DNA from: Blakeslea trispora
Taxonomy: Eukaryota; Mucoromycota; Mucoromycetes; Mucorales; Choanephoraceae
Direction of reading: 5' to 3'
Assembly (NCBI GenBank): GCA_025331445.1
Contig: JAIWNE010000006.1
Span: 62,001-126,000 of the forward strand
DNA: 64,000 nucleotides
The first letter of the stretch is position 1; the number at the start of each line of letters is the position of its first letter. Under the pieces are notes generated by a model, which was not told where the DNA came from, did no database searches, and saw only the letters and a list, made by a program, of their open reading frames with translations. Made by a program: the position numbers and the translations under genes. Below, piece by piece: positions 52,705 through 63,943 of the stretch.

Positions 52705-53043
52705 ATGAAAATCTTTCTCACTATGATGTTTGATCTGATAAGCAAACTCCTCTTATTATGGCTTGGATTGCCATCACTATATTACTATTTGCAGTTAGGA
52801 TCGTCTTTTATGCTAACTCGAAGCGTCTCACGTATTCCTTCTACTTTGCACCATCATAGCACAAACTTGTGTTTGAGTGCTGATACTGAAGGTCAAGAAA
52901 GAAAAAATAAGATCCAAAGATCTACAATCTATTCAATCCTCTCAACAAATGATAAAAAGGCATTCGCACAAACAAAGAAAGGGTACAAGTCAAACAATTC
53001 GATATCCAAACTAGAATCAGGCTGCTTTTTCTGCAAGATATAG
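52705..53043 (+). CDS. Possible small protein with N-terminal membrane anchor, uncertain
   Basis: A 112-residue frame starts at ATG 52705. The first 30 residues are hydrophobic (FLTMMFDLISKLLLLWLGLP) and could be a signal anchor. The rest is Ser/Lys-rich, ending GCFFCKI. There is no homologue I recognise, no intron, and the codon use is not distinctive, so this may be a chance frame. It converges on the uL15 gene. Confidence 0.25.
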   Translation: MKIFLTMMFDLISKLLLLWLGLPSLYYYLQLGSSFMLTRSVSRIPSTLHHHSTNLCLSADTEGQERKNKIQRSTIYSILSTNDKKAFAQTKKGYKSNNSISKLESGCFFCKI

Positions 53044-53159
53044 AATTCAAAGTGCAAAAAGGTCACTCTTTCTTTGTTGTTGTTCTCTGATCCATAATAC
53101 AGACATATTTTAATCTCGAACATGCGATTTATTCATACTCGTATTGGACTGTCTAAATT

Positions 53160-53808
53160 TTAAGCAATGAGTTCAACAACACCACCAGCGGCCTTGATCT
53201 TCTTTTCAGCGAGGCTGGAGACGAAACGAGTACGAACAATGACGGGTTGAGAGATGGTACCCTTAGCAAGAACCTTGGCATAACCCTATGATGAAAAACA
53301 AGCATTGGTTTTTTTGTTTGTTTAAAACTCTTTTTTTCCCTAAACTTACGTTTTGAAGGGCATCAATGACAGGAACCTTTTCAGTGTTCTTGTATTGTTC
53401 ACGGACACCTTCACCGGCAAGAGTCCAGAGCTTGTCAATGTTGACAACAGGACGCCAGTAAGCGTTCTTCTTCAAGTGGAAGTGACGCATACCAACCTTA
53501 CCAAAGTAACCAGGATGGTACTTGTCCATGTTGATACGGTGATGGTGTTGACCACCAGCAAGACCACGACCACCAGGATGCTTTCTGTGCTTACCTAATG
53601 TGATCAGATCAGTAACATCTCCATGGCATTTTAAGATGGACAATTACCAATACGACCGTGACCGGCGGAAACGTGTCCACGCTTCTTTCTGTTGTGGTGA
53701 AGTCTAGTAGGCTAATGTGTTTTCAAAAACATATGGAGTAGCGATTAATACATGCGTTTATTGCTGAGATGGATGGATGGATGTTGAGGTCAATTTTTTT
53801 TTTACCAT
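53160..53808 (-). CDS. RPL28: 60S ribosomal protein uL15 (Rpl28/RPL27A)
   Basis: Four exons on the minus strand: 53808-53806 (the ATG alone), 53711-53648, 53594-53350 and 53285-53160, giving 145 residues. [20 protein letters not shown], then [20 protein letters not shown] and [20 protein letters not shown] match uL15. The C-terminus [16 protein letters not shown] is also typical. The protein binds 25S rRNA in the large subunit. The start codon stands alone before the first intron (ATG|GTAAAA), a common arrangement in fungal ribosomal protein genes. Codons are biased as in the histones. Confidence 0.97.
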
Positions 53809-54364
53809 GGCTAAGAATGCTTTACTTGATAGAGAGGGGATTATTTCTTCTGCCTTAAGCGGATAGTTTTACAAGATGGGGGTGAATTTCTTGGGGGACA
53901 TTTTTTCTGGGGGGAGAGAGAAATCCATTTGTTTCGGTTAAAGTAAATTGATTTTTGTCTCGGTCCGAACTAAAAAAAAAAATAGAACTTTACTTCCAGA
54001 AAATGGGACTCCATCCCTTATAAGTAGACTGGTTTGAATATTTATGTGTCTATGTGTTTTGACATGTTATCCTGTTACACATATCTACTGTTAACCTCAC
54101 TAGAAAGGGCCTTATGTAAAAATTCTACAATTTGAGACAGTTACAACGCGCGTCATTTTACCTAATACAGTGCTACAATCATATGTCAACAAATATTTTT
54201 TTTTAATACAGTAAACAAAAAGGATATAATATGTATGAATAATAGAGGATATAGGGAAAAAAATGAATGATATATAACTTTTAAGGTGTATGTGTGCGTG
54301 TATATAGATATATAAACGTGTACATATAAGATGTGTCTATATATAATAATCAAACGAAAATCTG
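53809..54364. other. Intergenic: uL15 promoter and 3' end of the neighbouring gene
   Basis: Includes a G-rich stretch (53876-53920) and an AT-rich dinucleotide-like region (54270-54350). No gene seen. Confidence 0.55.
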
Positions 54365-54626
54365 TTAGTCAGAAGTGGTATTGGTCATAGGTAAGGTATG
54401 TTGATTGCATGAGGGAACATCACGTTTCAATTTCTGAAGCTGGATTTCTAGTCGCAACTGTTCAAGTTTCATTTCCTGCATGCGTTCATGATGGTCCATT
54501 TTCTTTAATTCGAGTTCCATCTCGAGTACTCTAATTCTCTTTTCATCAGCAACATCACTAAAAAGAGAGAGAAAAAATAAACACATAAGCCCTTTCCCCC
54601 TTTTTTTTTGTGTATAAAAGTTTTTT

Positions 54627-54722
<96 letters not shown>

Positions 54723-55416
54723 TTTACCTAATAAATGCAGATTTAGCAAAATGCTTTTTTCTTTTGATAGCAGACATTTCAGTAGTTTCCAAAGGTCTCT
54801 TCGTACTTGGATCGATTGAAAGAGGATAAGAAGTCATGTCTACATGAACGGGCTCTGTAGGAACATGTGTCGGTTCAGGCTTCATCATGATAGATCTGTT
54901 TGTGTCTAAACTAGATATATACTCTGCAGGGGCAACATGATGTTGTACAGCAGGGGAATCCATCGAAGATTCATGATAACTAAATATAGGCTTGCAACGG
55001 TCATAGTAAGGGAATTCCTTCATCATTTTGTCTATTTTTGAGAATTTTAAGCTTTTTTTTTCTTGTAGAATTGATCCTCATGTTATTATTTTTTCTCTCT
55101 CTGTACCTCGAATATTATTTATAGCATTTTCATCTTGATTAATTTTAGGGTCTGTCAATTGCTCATGCCAACGATTGAAACGAGATTCTAACCAACGCAC
55201 TTTGAACTTGATAGCTTCATGATACATGACACTTTTAAACACTTGCTCGGCTACTCTCTTGGAGTAACCAGATTTGTTTTCTTTCCATTTTCCATAATGT
55301 CCTGGCTGTTCCAAGTCGGATAGTAAAAGCCCAACATCTTCATCCCTCCACTGAACATAGCGTCTGGAGGGCTCGGGTGTGGAAGTGTTTGTTATTTCCT
55401 GTTCTGTATTTTGCAT
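54365..55416 (-). CDS. Putative DNA-binding protein with trihelix/SANT-like N-terminus and C-terminal coiled coil
   Basis: Three exons on the minus strand, 55416-55107, 55031-54728 and 54557-54365, give 268 residues. Residues 18-85 (YVQWRDEDVGLLLSDLEQPG, HYGKWKENKSGYSKRVAEQV, AIKFKVRWLESRFNRWHEQL) have three aromatic-anchored helices like the Myb/SANT or trihelix domains used by many transposon-derived and regulatory proteins. The middle is disordered, with a basic patch (KRPLETTEMSAIKRKKH) that could be a nuclear signal. The last exon is a Glu/Leu/Met-rich coiled coil (ADEKRIRVLEMELELKKMD). The intron before the last exon carries a long CT repeat. The function is inferred only from the layout. 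Confidence 0.75.
54632..54721. repeat. (CT)n microsatellite, about 45 units, within an intron
   Basis: Uninterrupted CT dinucleotides on the plus strand (AG on the coding strand), inside the second intron of the DNA-binding protein gene (54558-54727). On the mRNA strand the run is purine AG, so it is not the polypyrimidine tract, but its 5' end sits just after the donor. Confidence 0.97.
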
Positions 55417-57960
55417 TTGCCCTTGTTGTTTTTTACTTGATTGCAACTTTAAATCAATGAGAGAGAAAAACAAGGCATAAGAGAAAGAAAAAAGAAAAAG
55501 AAATTGTATTTTTTTTTCTATTTATTTATTTTGCCAAATTACAAAGTTTTTTTTTTTGGTTCCTCGTCCAATCAATCCTAAATTAAAGTTACTGATTAAG
55601 AATTCCCGCTGATTCAACTATTGAACCGTTCTTTTATTATTTATTATCATAGACGAATGCTTTCTTTCTTTTATGGGAAAGTTGGAAAGAATGACATGAA
55701 TAACTCTGACATGTTTTCCGCCCCTTTCAAAAAGAAAGGATGAAACAAATAAAAAAAAAAAAAGAGAGAGATGCACTTTCTATTTTAAACTGAAGATGGT
55801 TTGAACTTGGAATTCTTGTTTGAAACGGCGTTTTTTCTTTTTTAAACAAGCCGCATAGCATGAAACAGCCTTCTCTTTTAACAAAGATCAGATTGCATTC
55901 ATACATATATGGACAATTAGCACACTTGCAACCACAAATGACATAACCTCTACCTTCTCGAAAAAGAGACGTAATGGTAAAGCATTTTCCTTCTGAAAAT
56001 AAGCCAAGATTGAAAGAAGGTATAGTTTACAACTTGCATGGTACAAATAGACTTTCATTGGGATTATTTGCAATAATATCTGTGTTTGAATCTGATTAGA
56101 CTTTATACACAAAACCCTGAAAGACATTAGCGGACTTGACAGCACGTGTAAGGAAGTAAGGCATAGGTCGAGAAGGGAAGGGGAAATGAATTAATAATGA
56201 CTGTGGTGTTGCAAAAAAAAAAGAAAGACAGCTTGTAGTTTCCATTTTTATCTTGATAGCTACCGATTTGCAACCTTTTGGTCTATCAGGTCACTCAAAT
56301 AAAAAAAAAAATTGTACTGTTCTAATGAGAGAGGAAGGGAATGTTTTAAAGGTAAATGGGCACAATTTTGCAACTTAGCTATCAAACAACAAATCGTCAG
56401 CAAGAAAAGTTGTGCAGCCTTCCATTGTCCAAAAAAATAAAGAAAGAGATGCGTATGAGTGTGAAAAGACACTGTGATGATGCGTAAAACATTTGTTACA
56501 CATATACATCATCTTCAAGATCATATATGGAGATACATTAAAAAAACAATCTGAACATAACAAGATTAGTTTTGCTCCGTTGCTTTCTATGTATAAACTT
56601 TTAAAAGCAAAATTATACACCACACCCAGTAAGTATTAAGGATATTGGCTAGAATTGGTTTGGAACATAGATTGGAGCATTGACTAAGCGAAAAGAAAGT
56701 TTAGTGCAAATGTCGATAGCTCAAACATTTGAAATCATTATGTTGTTCCAACACAATCAAATTTTCTTCTCTGTTTGCCAAAATCTGTATTGACTTGTTG
56801 TTTTCTTGATTGAAACTTGTCAGTTCGCTTTTTTTTTAAGCTTATTTATAGATGCTATGTTCTTTAAAAAATAACTGAATGATATCAAAGATGACTGCTT
56901 TAGACAGAGAAGCCTGAACACATCCTCTTACTTTCAATGTATCGACCAACATAATTGCTTTATTTCAAGTAGTAATTATATTTATGTGATGTATGTAACT
57001 ATGTTGTTATTTGTCTTCGAGCACTTTACGTCGAGAAGTACGACTATGCGAGTTGACAGAAAGTGCAACTTCTAAAGAAGAGAATGTCAGAAAAAGCTGC
57101 AGCACGTTGAGTTATACATTTGAAGGCGCATCCAGTAAGAAAGTTTTGCTCATTTCATATCTTAATTTTCTGTATACAATTTACATACTGATACCTTAAT
57201 GTAATTTAACCATCAGACAAAGGCAAGCTTCATTGAATGAGCTGTCCTTCACTGCCAGTGAGGAACAAGCAATGTCAAGGAGAGACGATATGCTGTTCAC
57301 CTCTTAGTAACAGTAGCCCGACTTCGCCTGTCAAAATTCTATACCTGCAGAAGCGATAGAAGACAACGAATGCGTGTTGGAACTGTACTCCAAGTACCAT
57401 TGCGAATGCAATTGAATTGAGTGGCACTGGGATGCAAGCAAAAGAGAAACTCTACAAGAACCAATGGTTCTTTCAATAGTCTTAGCAGCAACATTGATTG
57501 CTTCTTGAAGGAGAAGTTTCTCTACTGATTAGAACACACTACAATAAGAGCTTCTCCTACATACATTCTTATGCCAAAGGCAAAGACATACAAGAGGACT
57601 TTGCTTTAGTTGGGTAATTTTCTACAGCTCTCTTAGGGACCGTCAGTCTCACAAACTATTACAATATTTAGATAAACTTATGCGTCAATAGAATTGTGTT
57701 TTCCAAATAAATTAGTGGTAGTTGTACTAATTGGCTAGTATGGATCTGAGAGTTTGAAGATACTATGATGATAATACACATTTCTTAACATGAAGATGAT
57801 TGTGCCGGTGAAGGAGTCATGTCTTTTAAAATGTGAATAATAGCATTTATTGCATAATAAAGTAAACGAATTCAATGGGTTCTTATCTAAGTAAAAAAAA
57901 TGAAGAGAAAGCAATGAGTCAGTATGTTGGAGCTTTAAATTTTGATATTACTCTACGTAC
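55417..57960. other. Intergenic, gene-poor
   Basis: About 2.5 kb without a supported gene. Around 57010-57310 a plus-strand frame (SSSTLRREVRLCELTESATS) with a splice-like break near 57135-57220 looks faintly protein-like but is not recognised and soon hits stops, so it may be another relic. The left end (55480-55560) is T-rich promoter for the DNA-binding protein gene. Confidence 0.5.
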
Positions 57961-58662
57961 TTAATTTTTAATTTTAGGGAACTGTCCCCATTTATTCCAG
58001 TAAACTTGGAAATCTTTCTTCTTGCCATCAATGGCAAAATAGAGTCTATTTACGGCAGGATTAGAGGTATGACCATTCTTCATTCTTAAAGCGCTCCAAT
58101 GTATCTGATCTATATTTTGTAGATGCAAAGGGGATGGCTTGTTTGATTGCTTGATAGGAAGCTCCAATGGTAAGAATGTCATAGCAGGATTCCATTCGCT
58201 TTCAAAGCTAGGAGACGGGTAAACACAGATTGGTGCAGAAACAGCATCAGCTAAAGTCTGTGCACAATCTGGAGAGTTGAACCAGTATTTCGTCCCTGCT
58301 ACTTTGGACTGTCTGTGTGGTTTTGAATGCTTTTTATCTAAAGAGACATCTTCTTCATCAATTTCACTGTCGTTGGTTCTTTTAGTTTTCACTGCCTTCA
58401 TTTCTTCAGTTATCAGATCTATGCCGCAAGTGATTTTGTCCTCTGCGTCTTTTACATCTATGCCAAAGGACTTCTCATAAACTTCTCGGTTTTTCTTTAA
58501 TGCCTTTAGCATTTCTTGTTTAATAATGGGATAAAGCCCCCCATTTCCATAAACAAGAAAGCTTGCACTGCGGAAGCCACAATGGCCATCACCGACAGGA
58601 TCGTATGCCTCAGAGACATCACTTCTAGGAATACTAGAGTGAATGTCAAAGGGGAAATATGC
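57961..58662 (-). CDS. OTU-like cysteine protease domain in the +1 frame of the transposase
   Basis: The minus-strand frame opens at 58662 (after TAG 58665-58663) and runs to the stop at 57961. It overlaps the end of the transposase frame and is +1 to it. It encodes YDPVGDGHCGFRSASFLVYG, with the D-G-x-C nucleophile motif of OTU proteases (DGHC at about 58576-58592). A variable Lys/Asp-rich insertion and a core around AVSAPICVYPSPSFE follow. DQIHWSALRM supplies the expected late catalytic His. OTU domains cleave ubiquitin or similar modifiers. OTU domains fused to Mutator-like transposases are known in other eukaryotes, as I recall. No ATG sits near its beginning, so it is presumably expressed only through frameshifting, a missed intron, or not at all. 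Confidence 0.75.
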   Translation of the reverse strand, partial: AYFPFDIHSSIPRSDVSEAYDPVGDGHCGFRSASFLVYGNGGLYPIIKQEMLKALKKNREVYEKSFGIDVKDAEDKITCGIDLITEEMKAVKTKRTNDSEIDEEDVSLDKKHSKPHRQSKVAGTKYWFNSPDCAQTLADAVSAPICVYPSPSFESEWNPAMTFLPLELPIKQSNKPSPLHLQNIDQIHWSALRMKNGHTSNPAVNRLYFAIDGKKKDFQVYWNKWGQFPKIKN

Positions 58663-59788
58663 CTAATCCAAAGTACTTCTTGAAGTGAGATCTTTTTTCT
58701 TCTGACACGAAAAGAGACTTGTTCCAAAGCATCTCAATTGCTAGCCTCTTGCCCTCGTGAAATTCAGCATAGTTCTTCATTTTCATTGCTCTCTTGACAT
58801 GGCTTTTAAACTTTTCCACATCGCTTTTGTTCTTGAAAACAGAAAGGTTACAGTTATCGTCCAAGTTGTTAAGCAGATGCCAAGTACATAACAACCTTTT
58901 GTTTCTTTTGAAACCTCTGTCAAGAGCGTTCAAAAGAGCCTTGCACTTGTCAGTCACAAAAACGGTATTGTCAGAAATACCTTGCAAACTGTTTAAAAAC
59001 CATTTGTATGTTTCTTCCTTCTCATCAGAAGTCCATGCAAAAGCGATTGGGAAAGTTTTAAGGGTAAAACCTCCAACATTGCTAACACCATAGGCACAAA
59101 TCGATGGCATTTGCAGGTTGTTTGTGCCATAGGTAGCATCAATAATGATTACTTCGTTAAACCTTCTGGCATTTTCTACCATGTAATCATTGGTGAAGAA
59201 TACACCAGTGAGAAAGCCAGCAGCATTGAAAGAGTAATTGACCTTATAGTTTTCACTTTTTATCTGTTCGATCAAGTCAGTTGCTGCTTTCTTAGAAGAG
59301 TACAAGTTGTAATGTCTCTTCATTTTAGATTCATAACGAATGTTGTTTATGTCGCTGATTTGAAGCTTATTGAATCTAGCACCTTTGCTTAAGTATTCTT
59401 GAATGTTACTTGGAGTTGTGTTCTGGTTAGTGCCAATGGACAGCTCTTCTGCATCTGCAAAAGTCCAGTTGTTTTTACGACCTCTCGCTGAGCTCAACAG
59501 GTTGGTTTCGTTGAGCAAGTGGTTGTGCCTGTGCGCATTTTCATCCTTTGGCAATACAAGTTCGAATCTTTCGTTCTTTTTCTGATAAAATGTCAATTTG
59601 TAAGAACAATCGATTTTACAGCTTAGTCTGATTCTCTGTTTGTCAACTGGATTAGTTTCTTTGGTGCTATGACATGATTTACCCGTGTTGCAAAAAAAAA
59701 AAACTAATCTGTTCTTTTCTAATCGATAAGTTGTCAATGTAAAGTTCTTTTTTTGTAGCATATTCGATGAGCAAGATTTGGGTAGCAC
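58646..59788 (-). mobile_element. Mutator-like (MULE) transposase
   Basis: A minus-strand frame of 380 residues. The open frame begins at a GTG (59788) and the first ATG is at about 59761, so the true 5' end may include another exon. A Cys/His-containing N-terminus (CNTGKSCHSTKE, then SCKIDCSYKL and HRHNHLL) resembles the FAR1/WRKY-GCM-type DNA-binding part. The MULE catalytic core follows: NEVIIIDATYGTNN (first Asp), FVTDKCKALLNALDRGF (second Asp) and LCTWHLLNNL (CxxH), with the third acidic residue in the helical region beyond. The frame ends at TGA 58648-58646 with the context CTT TGA C, and the following domain is one frame ahead. Terminal inverted repeats were not found by eye, so the borders are unknown. 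Confidence 0.88.
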
Positions 59789-61566
59789 TTTTGTCAGCCT
59801 TCCTAGGAATGACTAGAAGAGGAGAAGGGACTTAATGGAGATCTCGGTTCGCCTTGCTAAAGGATTTGCACTGTTTTCTTTTGCTTTAAATAGAATATAA
59901 AGTGTTTTATACAAAAAAAAAAGAGAAAAAAAAAAAACTTCAAGAAATGGTCACCCTTTAGGAAAATTATGTACTACTACTACTACCATTTTTGTTAGTT
60001 GTGTATTACCGCTATAGTTCTTTAGAGCTCTCAAGCACATACTAGTCAGTTGGTACAGTTATTACTACCCTTTTTTTTTTGAAAGTATAGAAGCAGTCTA
60101 TGCAATTAATGATTCAAAAGATACTTTTATGGTGGTCCCTATGCTAAATGTTTGGCCTACTCTAAATTTTCAAATGCTTTAATCCGACTACAGCTGCCAA
60201 AGCTTACATGAATGGAAGAAGCGTATTTGGTACTAAGAAGCTGCCTCATTAACTAGTAGAAGAGAACATGTAGCCTGAGCCCTAAAAAAAGTACATATGT
60301 ATTTGTACCTCTTTCGCATCTTTTTATACATGAGCACATATTTTATTATAATCATAGATACAATGGCTTTCAATCAAACAAAACAGAGCGTGGACCTCTC
60401 TCTATCTGTGTGTGTGTGTGTGCTAGCCATAGGTTCTGTACGAAGCTAACCAAGAAAGTATGATCGAAAATGAAAGAAGGCTCAAAAAAGCTCATTACAA
60501 GTCCTTATTGTCAGAGAATACTTTCTTTAAAGATGCATTCTTCATGTCTACACAATAATAGCACACGTGGCCATCAACTCTTCAATTGTTGAGTACAGTC
60601 GAGTTCGTATTCATTCCGTGCTTAGTAGATGCTATATTCCATTTTCACTTGTCTTTTATGCGATAGCATACTCAGACACATAATCATTAACCGGCTGCTT
60701 AAAAGAGGACGCATCTAGATCACTCCGACAATAAATTCTTCCCGTTCAAAAAAAATCTTTAAATTAAAATACACTGTCTAAATTTTATTATATCATATTG
60801 TTCTATTGACTTTATGTCATTGTTTAGCTACACCAACCAGGGGTTTTCCTTCTTTTTAATTTGTCTTTTTTTTTTTTTTTAAATGAAAGAAGCTGTAGTT
60901 ACTGAATATCGGGAAACTTCTGTTCTGTGAATGAAATGAAGATAAGGGAAATTCTTCCTCTGGGTCAGACAAAATTAGACGCTCTTACCTTTTTCGGCGG
61001 GAAGATACGGAATTCTTAAATTTTGTAAATCAGCTAAAGAACGCAACGTTAGATGAACTTGATATAGAATGCTGGAATGATGGCCTTAGATATTCGCTTA
61101 AATGTTTTATTTTTGCTGATTTCTTGCTGATTTCTTGCTTTTGTCTGTTACTGAAGCTTGCAACCTAGCCTTTATCTAATAAAACATTGAGATAATTATA
61201 TGGTATATTCAATCAATGAATTAGTAGTTTCTAGTATATTGTATATTGTCTAACTGAAATGCTTCTCCACTCTTGGTTACGTATCATGCAATAATATCTG
61301 TTCGTATATGGTATCATAATAGCCATCGATAAGATACGCCAACTCTTGCAAATTTTCTTTTGAGCACTTACTTTAAACGGGAAAATAAGGGTCTGACCGT
61401 AACCGCCCCTTAAATATCTTGTCCAGCTAAGTAGGCGATCTAGGAAATAGCGGGTTTTATTCTGAAATGATAAAGATATATCTTGATATAAATATCGGCT
61501 CAAACATTTTTTGAAATCTTCTTTCTTTATTATTATCTGTTTCTTTGATTTTTCTCTATATTTGTC
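59789..61566. other. Intergenic between the transposase and the small gene at 61.6 kb
   Basis: AT-rich sequence with a short TG repeat (about 60407-60422) and no gene seen. TATAAAT at 61487-61493 lies about 75 bp upstream of the next start codon. Confidence 0.5.
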
Positions 61567-61881
61567 ATGTCTCCCACCATTGCTTTCCGTCCAGAAACTA
61601 CCTTTTTGCATCCATTGGATGTCAGCCATGGCCTAAACAAAAGAAGAGCCAGTATTTCATCTGACTTGAGTGACCAAGAACAAGCTTTCACTGACTGGCA
61701 CCAGCTACTGTCTCAATTTCATTCACAACCTGAAATGATCCAGCTGATTGAACTGTGCAAGATTGAAGAAGATAGACGTCGTCAAGAAGAAACAAAAATG
61801 AAATTAAAAGAGTATCAAGTGATGAGCCAACTGCAGTACCTACGAGCTAGACAAATATTGGAACAAGACAAGCAAAATTAA
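61567..61881 (+). CDS. Small helical protein of unknown function (104 residues)
   Basis: An intronless frame starts with a clean ATG about 75 bp downstream of a TATAAAT box and ends in TAA, followed by AT-rich sequence with AATAAA at 61989-61994. The first 35 residues are unstructured (MSPTIAFRPETTFLHPLDVS), then come helices (DQEQAFTDWHQLLSQFHSQP) and a strongly charged helix or coiled coil (ELCKIEEDRRRQEETKMKLK) to the end. I do not recognise the family. The promoter-like upstream element and coding texture make it more likely real than a chance frame. Confidence 0.6.
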   Translation: MSPTIAFRPETTFLHPLDVSHGLNKRRASISSDLSDQEQAFTDWHQLLSQFHSQPEMIQLIELCKIEEDRRRQEETKMKLKEYQVMSQLQYLRARQILEQDKQN

Positions 61882-63204
61882 CTTCTTACTCATTGGCATC
61901 TCTTTCTGACATATATCACATTATGTAAATGTACATTCATTCATTCAATTCATTATCATTTAATATACATATGCATCTTAAACTATTCAATAAACAACTA
62001 ATTTTTGTACATAAAAACTAATCATGTCAAGCATAATCTACTGCAGCTTATTAAAATTAAAATTAAAATAAGCATGGATGTTGGTAAATGACAAGAGCAG
62101 TAACAGAGAGAGAGAGAATTGTAGAGCAATATCCAAAGTTACTTGTAATAAAATACTTAAACTACTGGAAGGAGTGTATAACACTAAAAATAATGCATTG
62201 TCTCTTTTCTGTTATCATGTTTCCATTCATCCCGAAACCGCACAATTCATCCGGTCTTAATACCCTCAAAAAACCACAGTGATATTAAATTCTTCCAGAT
62301 TGATATAGAATTGTAAGCATTCTGAGCAGCAGTCTTTTCGGCAACAAATCCTACCCTCACCTATAAACTTTTTCTTTTATTCCCTCATTTTCAAATGAAA
62401 ACATCATAAATGAGTTCATGTTAGGCTGACGTCAAAGTTCAAGTTTAACTATGCACTTTTAGAGTTATAAGTCTGTAAGTGGGAAAGCAGTAATGCTGAA
62501 CTCATAAGTGACAATGACAAATTTGTTCGAAAAGCGATTGCCACTATACTCCCTAAAGCAACCAGTAGAGAACCCATTGTACTTGAACGAATGGAAGCAA
62601 CAATCAAAGAAGACAAGAGAAAAAGAAAATTAAGCACTAATGTCGAAATATCTTTATTGAAAAAGCTGAAGGTTAGGGTAAAAAAAAAGTGAGATATGAA
62701 GACAAAGGTAAGTTTGTTGATGCTTGTAGAGAAGTCGATATGTACTTGTAATTAGGCTAATTTTCTTTTAAGTCCTGACAATAGCTATGATACAGAAAAT
62801 TGTGAAGAAAGAGCTGTTGATCCCAAATATCAAAACATGCTCAAATGAACCGCTACATATATTTGATTGATGTTAAGATGGCTTCTGTGGATTTAAGGCA
62901 CTTGCTGTCCAAATCCTTTTAATTATTGGCTATGTGTATGATTTGGACAATTGTAAGGAAAGAATTTGCAGAAGGATTTGGCAGTACTACAACTTGCTTC
63001 AATGTAAATACTTTGGTCGATGAACCTCACTGACCCAATGTTCCTGAGTGTATTTAGACTGCTTCATGTACTTTTGGTGTACCAATTGCTAACAAAGTAT
63101 GCATGTTCCTTGCTATTTTGCCTCATGTTGTTCAAAAAGAGCTGGATTTCCTCCACTTTAAAAAGAATTAAAACCCTAGCCAGAATTTCTCATTGTGAAT
63201 AAAA
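61882..63204. other. Intergenic, no gene supported
   Basis: AT-rich sequence with short open frames only. The sequence around 62780-63200 has interrupted protein-like pieces and borders the dispersed repeat, so it may be remains of an element. Confidence 0.45.
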
Positions 63205-63385
63205 TAGGTGGCAAGTCTTTACCTTTGGCAGTTCTAACAATAATCATTGGGTTACACTAAGTATGAGAAGATCAATTAAGCCTATTTGGCCTGTAGTCAA
63301 TGCAGCTCATGCTGTGGCTATGACAAATTTGAACAGAGGCAATACATCAAGAACCTTCTAGAAACATCACTTGCCATTCAATAAG
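63205..63385. repeat. Dispersed repeat, copy B
   Basis: Aligns by eye with 29935-30120 in the same orientation. The best block is 63250-63380 against 29990-30115, at roughly 70% identity with few gaps. Confidence 0.6.
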
Positions 63386-63622
63386 GTAATTCATTAGAGC
63401 AAACAAAGCTATTCAATGCCAATTAGCAATCTTTATCTATTTCTTATTTAAAATACACAATAATTGCAAGCATATTTTTTGAATCGCAAACAAATGACTT
63501 CAGTTCATGGCAAACTAGCTTGAATGTGCACTTATTAAGTTGAATCTATTCTCTCTTTTTAATACTTGAATAGTAGTGAGGTGTAGGAATTGCATCAAGG
63601 AAAGCAAAAGAAGTAAATCTTA

Positions 63623-63943
63623 TTGGAAGCTCTGGTTCATAACATTCAAGCGAGGAATTTAAAGACCTACAACTCAAAAACAAAGTATTTGGGTGGAGGG
63701 GTCATACTCTGTTTTTATTACGGTTATGAAAAACGCCACTGCAGAGCAGTATGCCCTAAGAAAAATAGCTTTCAAATTATCAGTGACAAGAGCATTTTAA
63801 GATCCATTGCAAATACTAGCCCTTACGTTAGACTGGTAGATTTTGATCTGAATAGACTCATTTTGTTAGCAGACAACATAAATTCAACCTTTGTATCCCT
63901 TGATAGATTATTTACCCTTTTTTTTGCTCCAAGTAGACAGTAG
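63623..63943 (+). pseudogene. Possible retroelement relic with degenerate zinc knuckle
   Basis: An open frame of 106 residues near the window end. It contains CFYYGYEKRHCRAVCPKK, which resembles a CCHC zinc knuckle (C-X2-C-X4-H-X4-C) with the second Cys replaced and spacing shifted by one. The nearby dispersed repeat supports a mobile-element origin. The assignment is weak, and a chance frame is possible. Confidence 0.25.

Noticed and set aside
54608..54829. Ser-Leu repeat frames on the plus strand and Arg-Glu repeats on the minus strand
   Set aside because: Translations of the intronic CT microsatellite.
58794..59585. Plus-strand frames across the transposase
   Set aside because: Antisense shadows of the MULE coding region.
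60400..60425. Short TG repeat
   Set aside because: Too short and ordinary to merit a separate feature.
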